From Lonicera japonica (lineage: Eukaryota; Streptophyta; Magnoliopsida; Dipsacales; Caprifoliaceae), in the NCBI GenBank assembly GCA_021464415.1, contig JAKCWG010000953.1, positions 310,001 through 374,000 of the forward strand: a stretch of DNA of 64,000 nt, read 5' to 3'. Within the stretch, counting starts at the first letter, position 1; each line of letters begins with the position of its first letter. The notes under the pieces are model-generated. The model was not told where the DNA came from. It ran no database searches and saw nothing but the letters and a program-made list of their open reading frames with translations. The translations under genes were made by a program, and so were the position numbers. Of this stretch, positions 21,567-33,441 are shown in pieces.

Positions 21567-24039
21567 TGTGACATCCCATTTAAACATCTCTTGCAAATCA
21601 TGACCCATATCACGTATAAGGCATAATCGGGCTCCGGATAGCCAAATTTCGTTCTGGGAAGGTTGGCATGGTCTGGAAACTTTCAACAAGACATATTAAC
21701 ATATTTAAGTATGATATAATGACCATGAGTCATTTCGGGTAGCTCGTACGGAAATCATCTCAAAAATCACAAGTTTGATCTTACGCAATTAATGATTTTT
21801 ACCCGACTTTGGAAGTCCATATCTTCTTCATCCGAACTCCAAATGAGTCCCTATTTTGGGCCATGTCTTCATATCAATCCCCTATACAACTTTTGTGTTT
21901 TGTCCGAGACTCAATTCCCACTCCTTGATGATGAAAAGTGGGTGCGAAGTCGAGTAGTTGACCAAAAAGCTGAAGGAAGCAAAATACAGCCATGTAGTCG
22001 ACTACATGAAAGTTGGGTGAGTCGACTACATGAGAAGATATAGTCGACTACATCGGGGTTGGCGAGGTTTTTTATATATCTTCTTCTCCCCCTTCCTCCT
22101 CATTTCACACCCACCACCTTGAGAGCTCTAGAGAGAGAATTGAGGGCTTATCTTGGAGATGTGTGAGGGATTAATCAAGGATTGTTATTCCACACCAAAC
22201 CAACATCATCATTTTCATTTTCCTCTTCCTTAAGAAGCCATGGCTAGGGTTTTGAAGTGAAATTGGGGGTTTTTCGCGTCTACACCTTTTTGGCTCGATT
22301 CTTCCGCAATACTTCGAAGGATTGACCCTCCTAAGGTGGGAACAATAGTATTTAAACTTCTTTTCAAGTTATTATAACATATTTACAACAAATCAATCGA
22401 AACCTAGGGTTTTTACTCAAAGTTGCATATGCTTGGGGCTTGGGTCAATTCCTTTGGATAACTTTGATAGATTTGCATCATATATGAAATCAATAACGAT
22501 TTTAGACAAAAATCCCTAATTGGAAATGATTTATAAGAAAGTTTGGTATATGACCTTAAAGTATGTATACGATTATATATGCTAGACTTTGATACGCTTA
22601 TGTATGATGTCATATATGGGATTTAAATTATATTTTGGACAAAGTTACATATATTAATGGTATTGTTGTTGTGTTTTAAGTTATAAGCTATATTTATGAG
22701 ATTTTCTACTCACCTAGCCAGTCCGTAAGTATGCTGGTCAAATACATAGATGTGTTTTGAATAAATTCAGTCTTTAAATCATAATGGGAGGCTAATTGGG
22801 AACTAGTATACATTGTTGGATTGTATTAGACTTGGCTTGGGGCCAAATTGATGAAAACATATGAAACCTCCCAAACTGATGATTTTTTAGTTTCTCTTAC
22901 TAATTGATGGACTTGGCGGATCTTGTTTAAGCTCAACAACAATACCACTACGAATTTTAAGGCGTATTGGCCTACACACAATTTATACATTATGTTGAGC
23001 TTGATTTTGGATATTCTTAATTATATTATATATTTTGATGAGATGATTATTATGATTTCATATCGGATGGCCACACCATTCGCACTAGATAGATATTGGT
23101 AATACCCGTAGCGTATGCCTTTGTGGCTGCGTGAGGTAGCGTCTAGGTGGACCCAGTAGGTGGTCCCTGCCTTAGGGGCAGAAGAAACCGAGTTGCTAGC
23201 TATCTCTGTGCATAGTATATGTAAAATTCTAGACGTGAGTATGATATATGACTGATGTGATAGATCTAGTCGCGGTGTTGTGGCATATTCAGTATGATGA
23301 TGTATATATATACTTACATTGCCTTTCTTACACTTTGGGTTAGGGACATTATATATACATTTCACGAAAGGTTTTTCGTGCATTGGCTGCTTTATAAATG
23401 TATTATATATGTATATGTATTTATATTTGTATATATAAAAAGAAATGTATTTTTTCCCGAGGTGATTTATTACAAAGAAGCAGCATCTAAATTAAATTTA
23501 CTTTCATTATATTACATTGCATGGCATGCATGGTTTCCAACCTACTTTCCTATACGAACTCTTATAGTTCCCATTGAGCCCGTTTGGCTCACTCCCATTT
23601 TCCAAACCAGGTTTTGCAGGTGTTCGCGGGAATGGTACGAGTACAAGTCTAGATAGCTCTGATGGACTCTAATCACCTAAGTCGTTAGGAAACGACTTGT
23701 GTGCTAGTTGTTTAGTTAATAAATGTTTATGTATTGTAGTGTTGTATTTTGATATAAAGCTTATTGAGATTGGGACCTCATTGGAGGCTTTGTATAAATG
23801 ATTTCTCTTAAATGTGGAGTATATATTGGAGTTGGATTATATGTACATTTTAACAGGTTTTGGCTTTGCCTTATGAACAAACTCTACATGCCAAAATTTT
23901 CTAAAAATTACCGCTTTATATGGAATTCTCTTTTTCTATAAGTTATAGTTTATACCTTAACACTCGTCGTCGCGTACGACACCGTGACTAACTGAGTCCC
24001 GGAGGCGAAATCCTCTAAACAGGATTTTGGGGCGTCACA
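21567..24039 (+). mobile_element. Ty3/gypsy-type solo LTR (2,473 bp), TSD AAAGA
   Basis: Begins TGTGACATCCC and ends GGGGCGTCACA, with exact duplications AAAGA at 21562-21566 and 24040-24044. It is closely related along its whole length to the LTRs at 6701 and 26453. Its promoter part carries three GTCGAC dyads, one a perfect 18-bp palindrome at 21991-22008, followed by a TATA box at about 22069-22078. Only one 28-bp hairpin unit is present (23108-23135), against three and five in its sisters. Confidence 0.93.
21991..22052 (+). promoter_or_regulatory. Three GTCGAC-centred dyads upstream of LTR TATA box
   Basis: CATGTAGTCGACTACATG (perfect, 18 bp), GAGTCGACTACATGA and TATAGTCGACTACA within 62 bp, ending about 17 bp before TTTTTTATATAT. 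The triplicated motif differs in its outer bases but keeps the core. Confidence 0.7.
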
Positions 24040-24044
24040 AAAGA

Positions 24045-24649
24045 TTACACGTCCCTCCACCACTGTGACGAAAGGGCAATGTGCAGAGATGATTTACACC
24101 CGGCTCCACCTTTTCTTTAAGAAGGTACTTGATGAAATATTCTATTTTTTCTCTCTTCGTCTCTAGCTTTGGTGACTTTTATTTTTTAAGTTGAAATTTT
24201 ATTTATTATGTTGAAATTAAAAGACCTAATTTAGAAATGGAGACTTTTGTTGTATCAGAGAAAAGGATGGCTTTCAAAGCTCTATGTTTACTCTCTTCAT
24301 CTCTAGCTTCAATGGCTTCTTCTTCTTCTTCTTCTTCTTCTTCTTCTTCTTCTTCTTCTTCTTCTTCTTCCTCCTCCTCCTCCTTTTTATTCAAGTTGAA
24401 ATTTTGTTTATTGGGTTGAAATTAGATGAACTAATTTAGAAATGGAGGCTTTTGTCGTATCATAAAAATGGATGGCTTTCAAAACTCTATTTTCACTCTC
24501 TTCATATATAGCTTTGGAGGCATTTTTACTCTCTTCATCTCTAGCTTTGGAGTGTTCGTTTTTTAGGTGGAAGTTAGTTTACTAGGTTGAAATTATAAAA
24601 CCTAATTTAAAATTGAGGTTTTTGTTGTATCAAAAAATGGAGTATTTTA

Positions 24650-24650
<1 letters not shown>
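24045..24650. repeat. Imperfect tandem repeats (about 140-210 bp units) with (TTC)n
   Basis: The phrase CTCTTCATCTCTAGCTT recurs with variation at about 24155, 24292, 24499 and 24531. Most copies are followed by AAGTTGAAATTTT, TAATTTAGAAATGGAG and TTGTATCA, giving three to four decayed units. Unit length differs because one copy has a long TTC run. No coding function is supported. Confidence 0.75.
24316..24384. repeat. (TTC)n / (TCC)n microsatellite
   Basis: About 18 TTC copies followed by five CTC/TCC copies. The open frames across it (poly-Ser, poly-Glu) are artefacts of the repeat. Confidence 0.97.

Positions 24651-24682
<32 letters not shown>
24648..24682. repeat. (TA)n(TG)n microsatellite
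   Basis: An alternating TA run that passes directly into TG repeats. Confidence 0.95.
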
Positions 24683-24683
<1 letters not shown>

Positions 24684-25494
24684 TATTGATGTTGGCAAAT
24701 GGGATTTATTTTTTATACAATAGTTCCAACTTTTGGGGATATTCTTTCTTTTGAATATAGGTTCAAAGTACATAGATATTAGATGTCTTCAATTCAATAC
24801 ACATCATCATATAGCTACTCCATGAAATAAACTTAAGTATTGGTAAGGGTGGCAATAGTTATGCGTTTTCATGTCGTGTTACATGGGTTGACTATATTAA
24901 ATATGTCAATACAATCCGACCCGATTAATTATCGTGTCAAAATCTTTAAACCTAATGTTTAACCTATTCATTAATCATTTTATGTGCATTAACACACGTA
25001 ACATGTTCGCTAAAATGACATTTGGCCCAATGTTTGATTTGAGATTTGTTTAGATGTATCCTTTGTGTGTTTAAGTTTATGGTTCAACTATTTAGTTTGA
25101 ACAACAAAGTTCAAGGTTTTATTGAATGTTTCTTTTAATTTTCTCCACTCTTTCCTTCTAGAAATTATTTAGGTTTGAAAACAAAATTATATATAATATT
25201 GACTCGGTTCATGTAATTTGTAGGAAGCAAATTGAGGAAAATCAATTTGGTCAACTATATTATTGTTCAACTAGAATTAGTCATCTCCTTAAGGAGTAAA
25301 TGCTCTAAATATATTTACATGAGGCTTAAGCATACTTGATCTCATGAAACCAGGGTTGCTGCACTTAACCTCTTGCCATAGTGGGTAAGAACCCATGCTT
25401 TTCACTTAAGTATTGCTTAATCTTCACTCTTTCCACTTTACCATGGTGGTTGAAATGCATTTATTGCTAGCATAGTGTTTAGTTAACAGAAAGT
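24683..25494. other. Intergenic; possible hAT remnant at 24846-25020
   Basis: No coding signal. Around 24846 the words AGGGTGGCAATAG, CATGTCGTGTTAC and AATCCGACCCGATTAATTATCGTGT resemble one end of the hAT element at 55415-57893. A matching second end is not visible, so it may be a one-sided remnant. Confidence 0.4.
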
Positions 25495-26882
25495 TGTGAG
25501 AATTCGTGTTTTCAACGCCAGCCCCCGAGGGCGGCGATTCCTCCGGTTTCCTGTTCATTTGAAAAACGGTTTGTTTGATTTGGAGAAAAGGTGATAGTTT
25601 GTAAAAAAAATCAGAGTTGCTAGTTTATTTTACTAAACGAACAAAAGTTGGTGTAAAAGAGGAACAATTATATATTAAACGACCTCTTAAACATAATTGA
25701 TGCGAAACTAGTTGATTCAGAGGTTCAGGGATTAAGTTATGAATCAAGAATGTGTTAGGCACGCAATTCGCCTTTTCAGTCTCCAAGTAGAATATGCGAG
25801 TATTTGTAGGTTGAAAAATACCCTAGAGGGGGGTGAATAAGGTTTTCAAAACTTAATTTGATTTTTAAAATAGTTTCAAGTGAAGTTTAAATAATAAAAC
25901 TTTAATACAATATATAACAAGGAAATAAGTATATTAAACAATCGCACAAGCAATCAACGAGTATAAATACAAAATAGTAAAAAGCTTGAGTTTAGAAAGA
26001 TTGAACCGAATGAAACAATGACGTTTTGTTTACGCGGTTCTATTGTTTAGACTATACGTCTGCGCCCAAGTAGGTTCCCAAGAAATTCCACTAAAATTGA
26101 TTTTCTTCCAAGTGAAAATCAAACCTTTATAAGTGTAATTTTTCTCACTACACTTTACAAGTGTTATTCTTTTCACAAAACTTAATAACTGTGATTCTTT
26201 TCACCACACTCAACACAAGAAATCCTCTTGTTATTTTATGAGAAACACTCTCACAGTTTGACTAATAAATTGTTTTGGTGACAAACACCAATGAGCAATA
26301 ACTCTCAAGTGCATTTGAAGATTACAAATATAGCTCACACTAGAGTTATCAAGATTGATCAAAATATATAGCTCAAGAATGAAAAATATGATCAATGCAT
26401 AAACTTGAAAACTTGACCATTGTAGATATATGAGAAATAAGATTGTAGGATGTGTAACAACCCCTTTCTTCGTTCCACGCGTATCGAGTTCCTTAATCGA
26501 ATTTAGTCAAATTTGAGCCTCGGGAGATGAAATTGTGTTCCGAAGGGGCCGTTGTAACTCAAAGGCCTTCAATAAGTTGTATTAGTATATTTAATTGAGT
26601 TAGAATGACCACAAGTCATTTCGGATGGATCGAGTAAGAAATTGGCTCGTAGATCACAAGTTTCGATCCTACGCGATTAATAATTTTTACCCTACTTTGG
26701 AAGACCATAACTTCTTCATCCGAACTCCAAATTAGTCCCTGTTTTCGGCCACGTATTCATCTTAATGTCCTCTACAACTTTCATGTTTTGGCCGAGACCC
26801 AATTCCAACTCCTTGATGCCCAAAAGTGGGTGCGAAGTCGGGCTGTTGACCAAAAACTGAAGGAGGCAGAAAATTAAGCTAG

Positions 26883-26965
26883 GGAGTCGACTCCATGGAA
26901 GTGAGGAGAGTCGACTCCATCATGAACAGTAGGGAGTCGACTCCATGAGTAATAGGGAGTCGACT
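26883..26965 (+). promoter_or_regulatory. Four GTCGAC-centred dyads upstream of LTR TATA box
   Basis: GGAGTCGACTCC at 26883-26894 and 26933-26944 (both perfect), GAGTCGACTC at 26908-26917, and AGTCGACT at 26958-26965. In the sister LTRs the flanks are GTAGTCGACTAC; here both arms changed together to GG...CC. Confidence 0.7.
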
Positions 26966-28085
26966 ACATCGTGCTGGACAGGTTTTTTATATATTTCTTT
27001 TTCTCCTTTCTTCCTCATTTGACACCACCAATGGAGAGCTCTTAGAGAGAGAGTTGAGAGGAGATTTTAAGAGGATTTAAGGTGCTTTCAGCTACACACC
27101 TTCATCACACAAACTCACACCAAACAAAACATCATCTTCATCATCTTCTCCACACTCCTCCACCATTTCTAGGGTTTTTAGGAGAGATTTGGGGGTTTTC
27201 GCATAGGCGCGGTTCCAGCTCGATTCTTCTGCAATACTTCGAGGGATTGACCCTCCTGAGGTGGGAACACTAGTATTTTAACTTCTTTTTCAACCTATTG
27301 TATCTATTATATACCAAACCTATCATAACCTAGGGTTTCTACTCAAAATATATATACTCATGGGGCTTATGGGGTAATTTATCCGATTTAATTGATTGAG
27401 TTTAACATATTATGACTATAAATTACTGTCTTGACAAGAAACCCCAATTTTTATGTTATTTATGGAAAGATTCATACGAAACCCTTACGCACGGGTACTG
27501 GGGTGAACCAAATGATATGACACGCATACATATGAGTGTATACTTGAACTTAAAAGTATTTTTAGGATATGATTTCATATATGGGTGGTATTCGCGTTGT
27601 GCTTGAGCTATTTGACCATCTTTATGAGATTATTAATTACTTAGCCAGTCCGTAAATATGTTGGGCAGTGGATATGCCTATTTTGGAATGTAAAAGGTAT
27701 TTTTAACCTTAGGGAAGGGTTATATGGGATCTATATACTATATAAACTCTGATTTCATTTACCTAGTGCCAGGTTGTGACGATCCCACTATACCTTCCAA
27801 TTTCTAGTGTTTCCTTCTTTAAACTATCAGTTGACGGACATGGCTAACATATTTATGCACAGTAAGGATACCACCACGGTTTTCAGATACATATGCATGC
27901 GTACGAATATCTTTGGAAACATCCTAGTCTTATGTATATATATATACATATCCTTATTGCTTGTACATAGTTGAGAAATGAACTATATGGTACTTTGAAA
28001 TGATATATAATTTGTACTTGGGATTTTCTTGGATTTCTATATCGGTTAGCCACGCCGTTCGTACCAGATGGATTGGTGATTACCG

Positions 28086-28241
28086 GTAGCGTATAGCCTT
28101 AGTGGCTACGTGAGGATTATTGTAGCGTGCGCCTTTATGGCGGCGTGAGGTAGCGTGCGCCTTTATGGCGGCGTGAGGTAGCGTACGCCTGTGTGGCTGC
28201 GTGAGGTAGCGTATGCCTGTGTGGCTGCGTGAGGTAGCGTC
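28086..28241 (+). repeat. Hairpin minisatellite inside LTR, five units
   Basis: Units start with GTAGCG at 28086, 28122, 28150, 28178 and 28206, with a final GTAGCGTCTAGG at 28234. One unit is 36 bp and four are 28 bp. Each has a short stem around a 5-nt loop (TAGCC/GGCTA, CGCC/GGCG, GCC/GGC). It lies downstream of the TATA box, so it would be transcribed. Confidence 0.85.
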
Positions 28242-29313
28242 TAGGTGGACCTGGTAGGTGGTCCCTGCCTTGGGCAGAAGAAACCGAGTTGCCGGCTATC
28301 TCTGTGCATAGTAGATGTATGAAAATCCTAGACGTGAGTTTCCATATGACGTGACATGATGATAGATCTGGTCGCGGTGTCGTGGCATCTTTTATATAGA
28401 TTCGGGCTATAGATTATTACTGTTTCATACTTACAATTTTATAAATACATAACTGTATCTTGGAGATACATGTTTTTACACGAAATACAGAAAAGCCCGA
28501 TAAACCTATGTTCTATCTATTTTATTATGATTTGGGGATTGGGATGGCATCTATATGCATTTCACTAAATATTTTCCGTGCATTGGCTGCTTCACTAATG
28601 TAGGCTTATATATTTACACTTGTGCATACATAAAGGAATGTATACTATATAGAGGAGATTTATTACACTGAAGCAACATATGAACCAACCTTGCTTTCAT
28701 TATATTGCATTGCATGGCATGCATGTTTTTCTAACCTGTTTTCTTATATAGAAACCTTATAGTTCCCACTGAGCCCGTTTGGCTCACTCCCATTTTCCAA
28801 ATAGTTTTGCAGGTGTTTCTCGGGGACGGAACGCTTACGGATCCTAGTTAGCTCTGATGGCCTGTTACCAAAGTCTGTAGGAAGAGACTTGTATTATATA
28901 CCTTAATTTATTATTTATTGTATAATGGACTTCTGTCTGTGTAATTTCTATATGATTGAGACCTCGATAGAGGCATTGTACATACACTTTTACATAAATG
29001 TGGAGTATTGATTGTAAGTGGATTTATTTATATATTATGACAGATTTTGGTTTACCATATGAATAAACTCCACATGTCGGATTTTCTTATAAAATGACTT
29101 TACTATTTGAACATGTTCATGGTATAAAGTCTTAAATTTTATTACTTCATACCCGTCGTCGCGTAAGACTCCGTGGCTCACCGGGTCCCGGAGGTATAAG
29201 TCTCTAAACGGGATTTCAGGGCGTCACAGGATGATTCAAGTTACCCATATTTATAGGTAGAAAAAGTTTATGGCCGTTGGGAGTAATTATTAAAAGTTTT
29301 GGGTCAAAAGTAG

Positions 29314-32300
29314 TGTGACGCCCCGAATTTCGTTATGAGGTTAATACTTCCGGAACTCGGTTAATCACGATGCCGTAAGCGACGGCGGGTTTGAAATGCA
29401 TGATGTGAGAGTGATATAATAGAAAGTTACTTATAAGGCGACATTTTTAGGAAAAATTTGCAATGTGGAGTTCGTATTTATAACAAAACCGCCCTGTAAA
29501 TAAATAAGTAAAAGCTATAAGTTTCTTTTCTTCAAGATCAAACTTCACATTCATGGTAATAATGAAAATCAATAAGCGAATACAAGGCAATTCCTCCAAC
29601 GAGGTCCCAAATTTAATAAAAGGCCTTTACAAATCATATGAATTAAAATGAATACAATTTATTAATACAAACAGTACTAATGGTAATAAATATATATAAT
29701 TCCTAACTTACAAGTCATCCTTGGACGACTACGACGGTTCATGGTCATCAGAGGTTCTAATCCATACTCGCATCGCCCCAAAGAAGTACCTGCAAAACTG
29801 TTAGAAAATAGGAGTGAGCCAAACACGGGCTCAGTGAGAACTATAAGGTTTTGTATACAAAATAATTTCTAAAACCATGCATGTGATGTATTATATGAAA
29901 ATAGTTTTGTTATAATTAATGCAATGAAAACTATTTTTCATGCAATGCGTACCAAGTACTATCCCATCACCGAAATACAAGAAAATATGTATCCGAAGGT
30001 ACTGCCAAGATATATGTAAATCATAAGAACAATGTATATACATCTCCAAAGTACAGTAAACCATAATAAGGAGATATATCATAATAAGAAAGAGCATAAG
30101 AAAAGTATAGTCGTAAAATAGACATAGGCACTAATCTCGTTCAACAGCTCATCTCGTATCCACATCTAACATCTAGGATTTTACTATATAGTGCACTGCG
30201 ATCCGGATCTAAGCCCCCAAGGCTAGGGTATGCAGCCCCCAAGGCTGGGTCCCCCCGTGGACCACCTAGATGGTGTAGGGTATGCCGCATCGCGGGGTCC
30301 CCCTGCGGACCATAGAGTATGCCGCTCTAAAAGCGGGGTCCCTCTACACGGACCAGGGTATGTAGCCGCCAAGGCTAGGTCAACCCCATAGACCACTAGT
30401 GCCTTAAGAACCAAAATAATAGTAGAGAAAGTATTCTTAAAAGAATAGACTGATAAGAGGTACGCGTCACACACATACATACATATACGTATCGTATATA
30501 TCTTAAGATTATCTCTGTCTACCAAAGGCCCATCCGTACTCAAAATAACATGATTTACGATAGTATTACATACCAGGTAAATTATGCATAACAATCAAAT
30601 ATGTACTTAAAATATGCGTATATCACATATACATAGATATCTCAAGTATATCTCATCTCAGATGAGACACGTACATGCCATATGGATAACCAAAATCTTT
30701 ACCAATGTTAAGTATGTAGAATCAATTACCACAAGAATTACATCATTGCGGGATATTTAATATAGACACGCCATTAGGGATTAATACCGTTATTCAATTA
30801 TATCCAAGTGAAACTTGGATAATTCCAACAAATGAGTTGGGATTTTGTAAAATAGTGTAAGTGTGCCATGGATATAATCTTCATAATCTTTGGTAGCTAA
30901 TTTATACATCAACCCACCATTTACTAAGTATGTAGATATGTTCGAAAATAAGATTATTGCTAAATTCATAGTTCCTACCAAAGTCATGGTATTAACAATC
31001 TAATGGCATCTATATATATCTCATACACCTTTGCAAACATAATATACACATATCCCATCTCACATACTAATTAGAGATACACATTCACAACTCCTTGTCC
31101 CCGTACATAGTCATTAATTAAGCTTATTAATACATAAATAAGTTTCATTATATATATACCAACTAAGTGTATATACATATATAGGTGAGCAATAATATAT
31201 ATGTATATATATTCATGGATTTCACGCACCAAGTTTGTATCTAGTGTAGCCTTCATTCTTAGCTCGCAACATGATGCACATAACCCTTATACAACACATA
31301 CGCGCATACGAGCTACTACGCTTCACCTAAGGCTTGCAACATCCCACACATACAATGTATATTCTATAATAATCATAAAATAACAATAAAAGTGTGAAGA
31401 ATTCAAGAAATATAAGCTCAATTTACGAAGCCGACCCCCATGTATGCATTTAACTACCCATCACTAAGAAAATCTTCATTTTTTGCTTTGAAACATTGAT
31501 TAAACATATAATAGTTAAAAACAAGTTAAGATACTAGTGTTCCCACCTCTAATAAGCCGCTAATCGAAGCTTTGAAGCCTTGAATCAAGCCGAAATCCGA
31601 GATAGCACCAAATCCCCAACTTTGAGCTTAAAAACATAAAAATGGTGGAAATGAGGTGGAGAAGAAGATGAAGAGGATGTGGAGGTTTTGTAATGGATGA
31701 AGGGATTTAGGAGGCTCCCCTATAGCTCCCTCTCATCTCTCTTGAACTCTCTCTCATCTCTCATCTAAGCTAAGAAAGAGGAAGAAGAAAGAATGGAAAA
31801 AGAGATGAAGAAGAGAATGAATGAGAGAGAGAAGAAATGGGTATAAAACCCCGCTGGGCACCCTCTGATCGATCAGAGGTCACAAAATCTGAAGTTCATA
31901 AATTTCTCATTTCGATTAAAAACTTCACTTTTCGTGGCCTGTTTTGACCTTCGAAACGACTTCAAATTGACTCGGCCTCAACACGAAGTTTGTAGAGGGG
32001 AATGAGATGAAACCGTGGCTGCAAACAGGGACTCATTTGGACTTCATATAAGAAAGTTATCGCCTTCCAAAGTTGGCCAAAAACTCATTTCGGCAAAAAT
32101 TTAATTTTTCGCCGAAAATTGCAAAATTCAACTGCGGTTTCCCGATTTACTTTCTAACCATGCACACATGCTTAATAATATCAAAATGTCTTATTGGAAG
32201 TGTTGGATCAACTACGGAGGCCCCGGAACAAAAATTAACTCTTTGAACAGGTATTTGGCCTGAAACGGGCTTCAAGAAAGGAATTGGCTCGGAAGTGAAA

Positions 32301-32314
32301 TACGGGGTGTTACA
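29314..32314 (-). mobile_element. Ty3/gypsy-type solo LTR (3,001 bp), TSD AGTAG, nested in Copia LTR
   Basis: Left TGTGACGCCCC and right GGGGTGTTACA are the reversed LTR ends, flanked by exact AGTAG at 29309-29313 and 32315-32319. No internal region remains. The promoter region has a single perfect 18-bp palindrome CCTCTGATCGATCAGAGG at 31862-31879; on the minus strand a TATA box (GGTTTTATACCC, 31841-31852) follows it closely. A GC-rich hairpin cluster lies at 30200-30400. It is a different subfamily from the LTRs at 6701, 21567 and 26453. Confidence 0.93.
31841..31879 (-). promoter_or_regulatory. LTR TATA box with 18-bp ATCGAT palindrome
   Basis: On the minus strand the perfect dyad CCTCTGATCGATCAGAGG is followed about ten bases later by GGTTTTATACCC. 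This is the closest dyad-to-TATA spacing in the window. Confidence 0.65.
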
Positions 32315-33275
32315 AGTAGACATTTTCAAAATCTCCAATGGCTATATTCTGGGCCATCAGTCAACTGAGCAAACTCATCAGTCGACTGAGGCCATTAGTC
32401 GACTAATGATCCAGTTTTTAGCTTGCCAAAATCCCAAAATTTGGACTTTTGCATTTTAGCTCCAAAATCAATTCTAATACTTTAGGAACTTTAAGAATAT
32501 GTTCCTAAGCCATCGATATTTGGGAAGACTCAAAATAATTCCAATTGAATTTAGTATGAATTTATTTCGAAATCGGATTTCGTAAAAATAATGGTTTTAA
32601 AGGGATTTTGTTTCAAACTTGTTTTCAATCAAATAAACAATGATATGTGATATATTTGAGCTATATATAATTATCAAACAAGAAACTTTACATTTATCTA
32701 AGATACTCACTAATATAAAAATAAACAAGTCTTTGAGATCTTAAATAGTTTATTCGGTTCCTCACTTGCTTTGAGCTTTTGATCACATTGTGGTGAGTGA
32801 AAAAGACTAATGTGTTTTGAAATACATTTGTAGAGGATTGAATTCACCATCGGTTTAGTTGGTTTTATACCACGTATATATAAATATAGATGTGGTAATA
32901 TTTAAAAATAATTTATAATATAAATTACACATTATTAGATTCATTGTTATTATCAAAACAAGATTAATGACTTTAAGGTCAACAACATTTATAATAAAAA
33001 ATTCCCATGCATAAGATATTATTGCGTATAAATCGAAAGTTTTAGAAAAATGGGATTTTGGGGTGGGGATAAAAGCGTGTACTCATATTTCGCCTATTTC
33101 ATTTTAGAAATCATTGCATGTGATTTCAAAAAGTTATTTTGATAATGATAAATAAAAAAAAAGTGTTTTTGATAAAGCTTAGGGATTTTTGGAAGCTAAT
33201 TCGATTTGGAATCAAATGTTCGATAGTCCTTGAGATTCGTTCATCAATAGTGTACAGCGGCTTAGGGATTTAAAC

Positions 33276-33441
33276 CAAGCAATCCCAATCCCTTTCTATT
33301 AGCAAATCCAAGCCTTTTCCACAAGCAAAAACCTAAGCCCTTTCTACAAGCAAATCCCAAACCCTTCGTATAGGAAAATTCAAGCTTTTCGTACAGGAAA
33401 ATTCAAGCCCTTTTTACAGGTAATCCCAAGCCCTTCCTAAA
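33276..33441 (-). repeat. Degenerate ~24-bp tandem array, left part
   Basis: Seven or so units of the form AAGCCCTTTCTACAGGCAAA(T)CC with spacing of about 22-28 bp. It abuts the promoter side of the Tat/Ogre-like LTR, where the 3' untranslated region of a reverse-strand element would lie. It continues at 36135 after the inserted LTR. Confidence 0.85.

Larger units (their letters stand above)
26453..29228 (+). mobile_element. Ty3/gypsy-type solo LTR (2,776 bp), TSD GGATG, nested in Copia LTR
   Basis: Begins TGTAACAACCCC and ends GGGCGTCACA, with exact duplications GGATG at 26448-26452 and 29229-29233. Same family as the LTRs at 6701 and 21567. It has four GTCGAC dyads at 26883-26965, then a TATA box at about 26984-26993. 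It carries five hairpin units at 28086-28233, the largest number in the family. No internal region remains. Confidence 0.93.
25805..32984 (-). mobile_element. Copia-type LTR, reverse strand, carrying two nested solo LTRs
   Basis: The right end GGTCAACA and the left CCCTAGAGGGGGGTGAATA are the complements of the TGTTGACC start and the TTCACCCCCCTCTAGGG end of the Copia LTRs at 37088 and 55797. Pieces are 25805-26452, 29229-29313 and 32315-32984, about 1.4 kb in all. Flanks GTATT and ACATT match at three of five bases, consistent with an old insertion. Its promoter part contains CATTAGTCGACTAATG and TCAGTCGACTGA dyads at 32378-32408. Confidence 0.85.
25495..33275 (-). mobile_element. LTR of a Tat/Ogre-like element, reverse strand, split by a Copia LTR
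   Basis: Two blocks, 25495-25804 and 32985-about 33275, together match the plus-strand segment 50945-51541 in reverse (for example the GCGTGCCTAACACA-like end and the AGCGACTC-like block). On the minus strand it ends ATTCTCACA, like the LTR ending at 54633. The phrases for 'last 300 bp' fit plant Tat/Ogre-type LTRs. The U3 start is not defined; homology fades at 33275 where a tandem array begins. Removing the inserts leaves about 600 bp. Confidence 0.65.

Noticed and set aside
24206..24419. Open frames encoding poly-Glu or poly-Ser
   Set aside because: They are products of the (TTC)n microsatellite, with no conserved domain.
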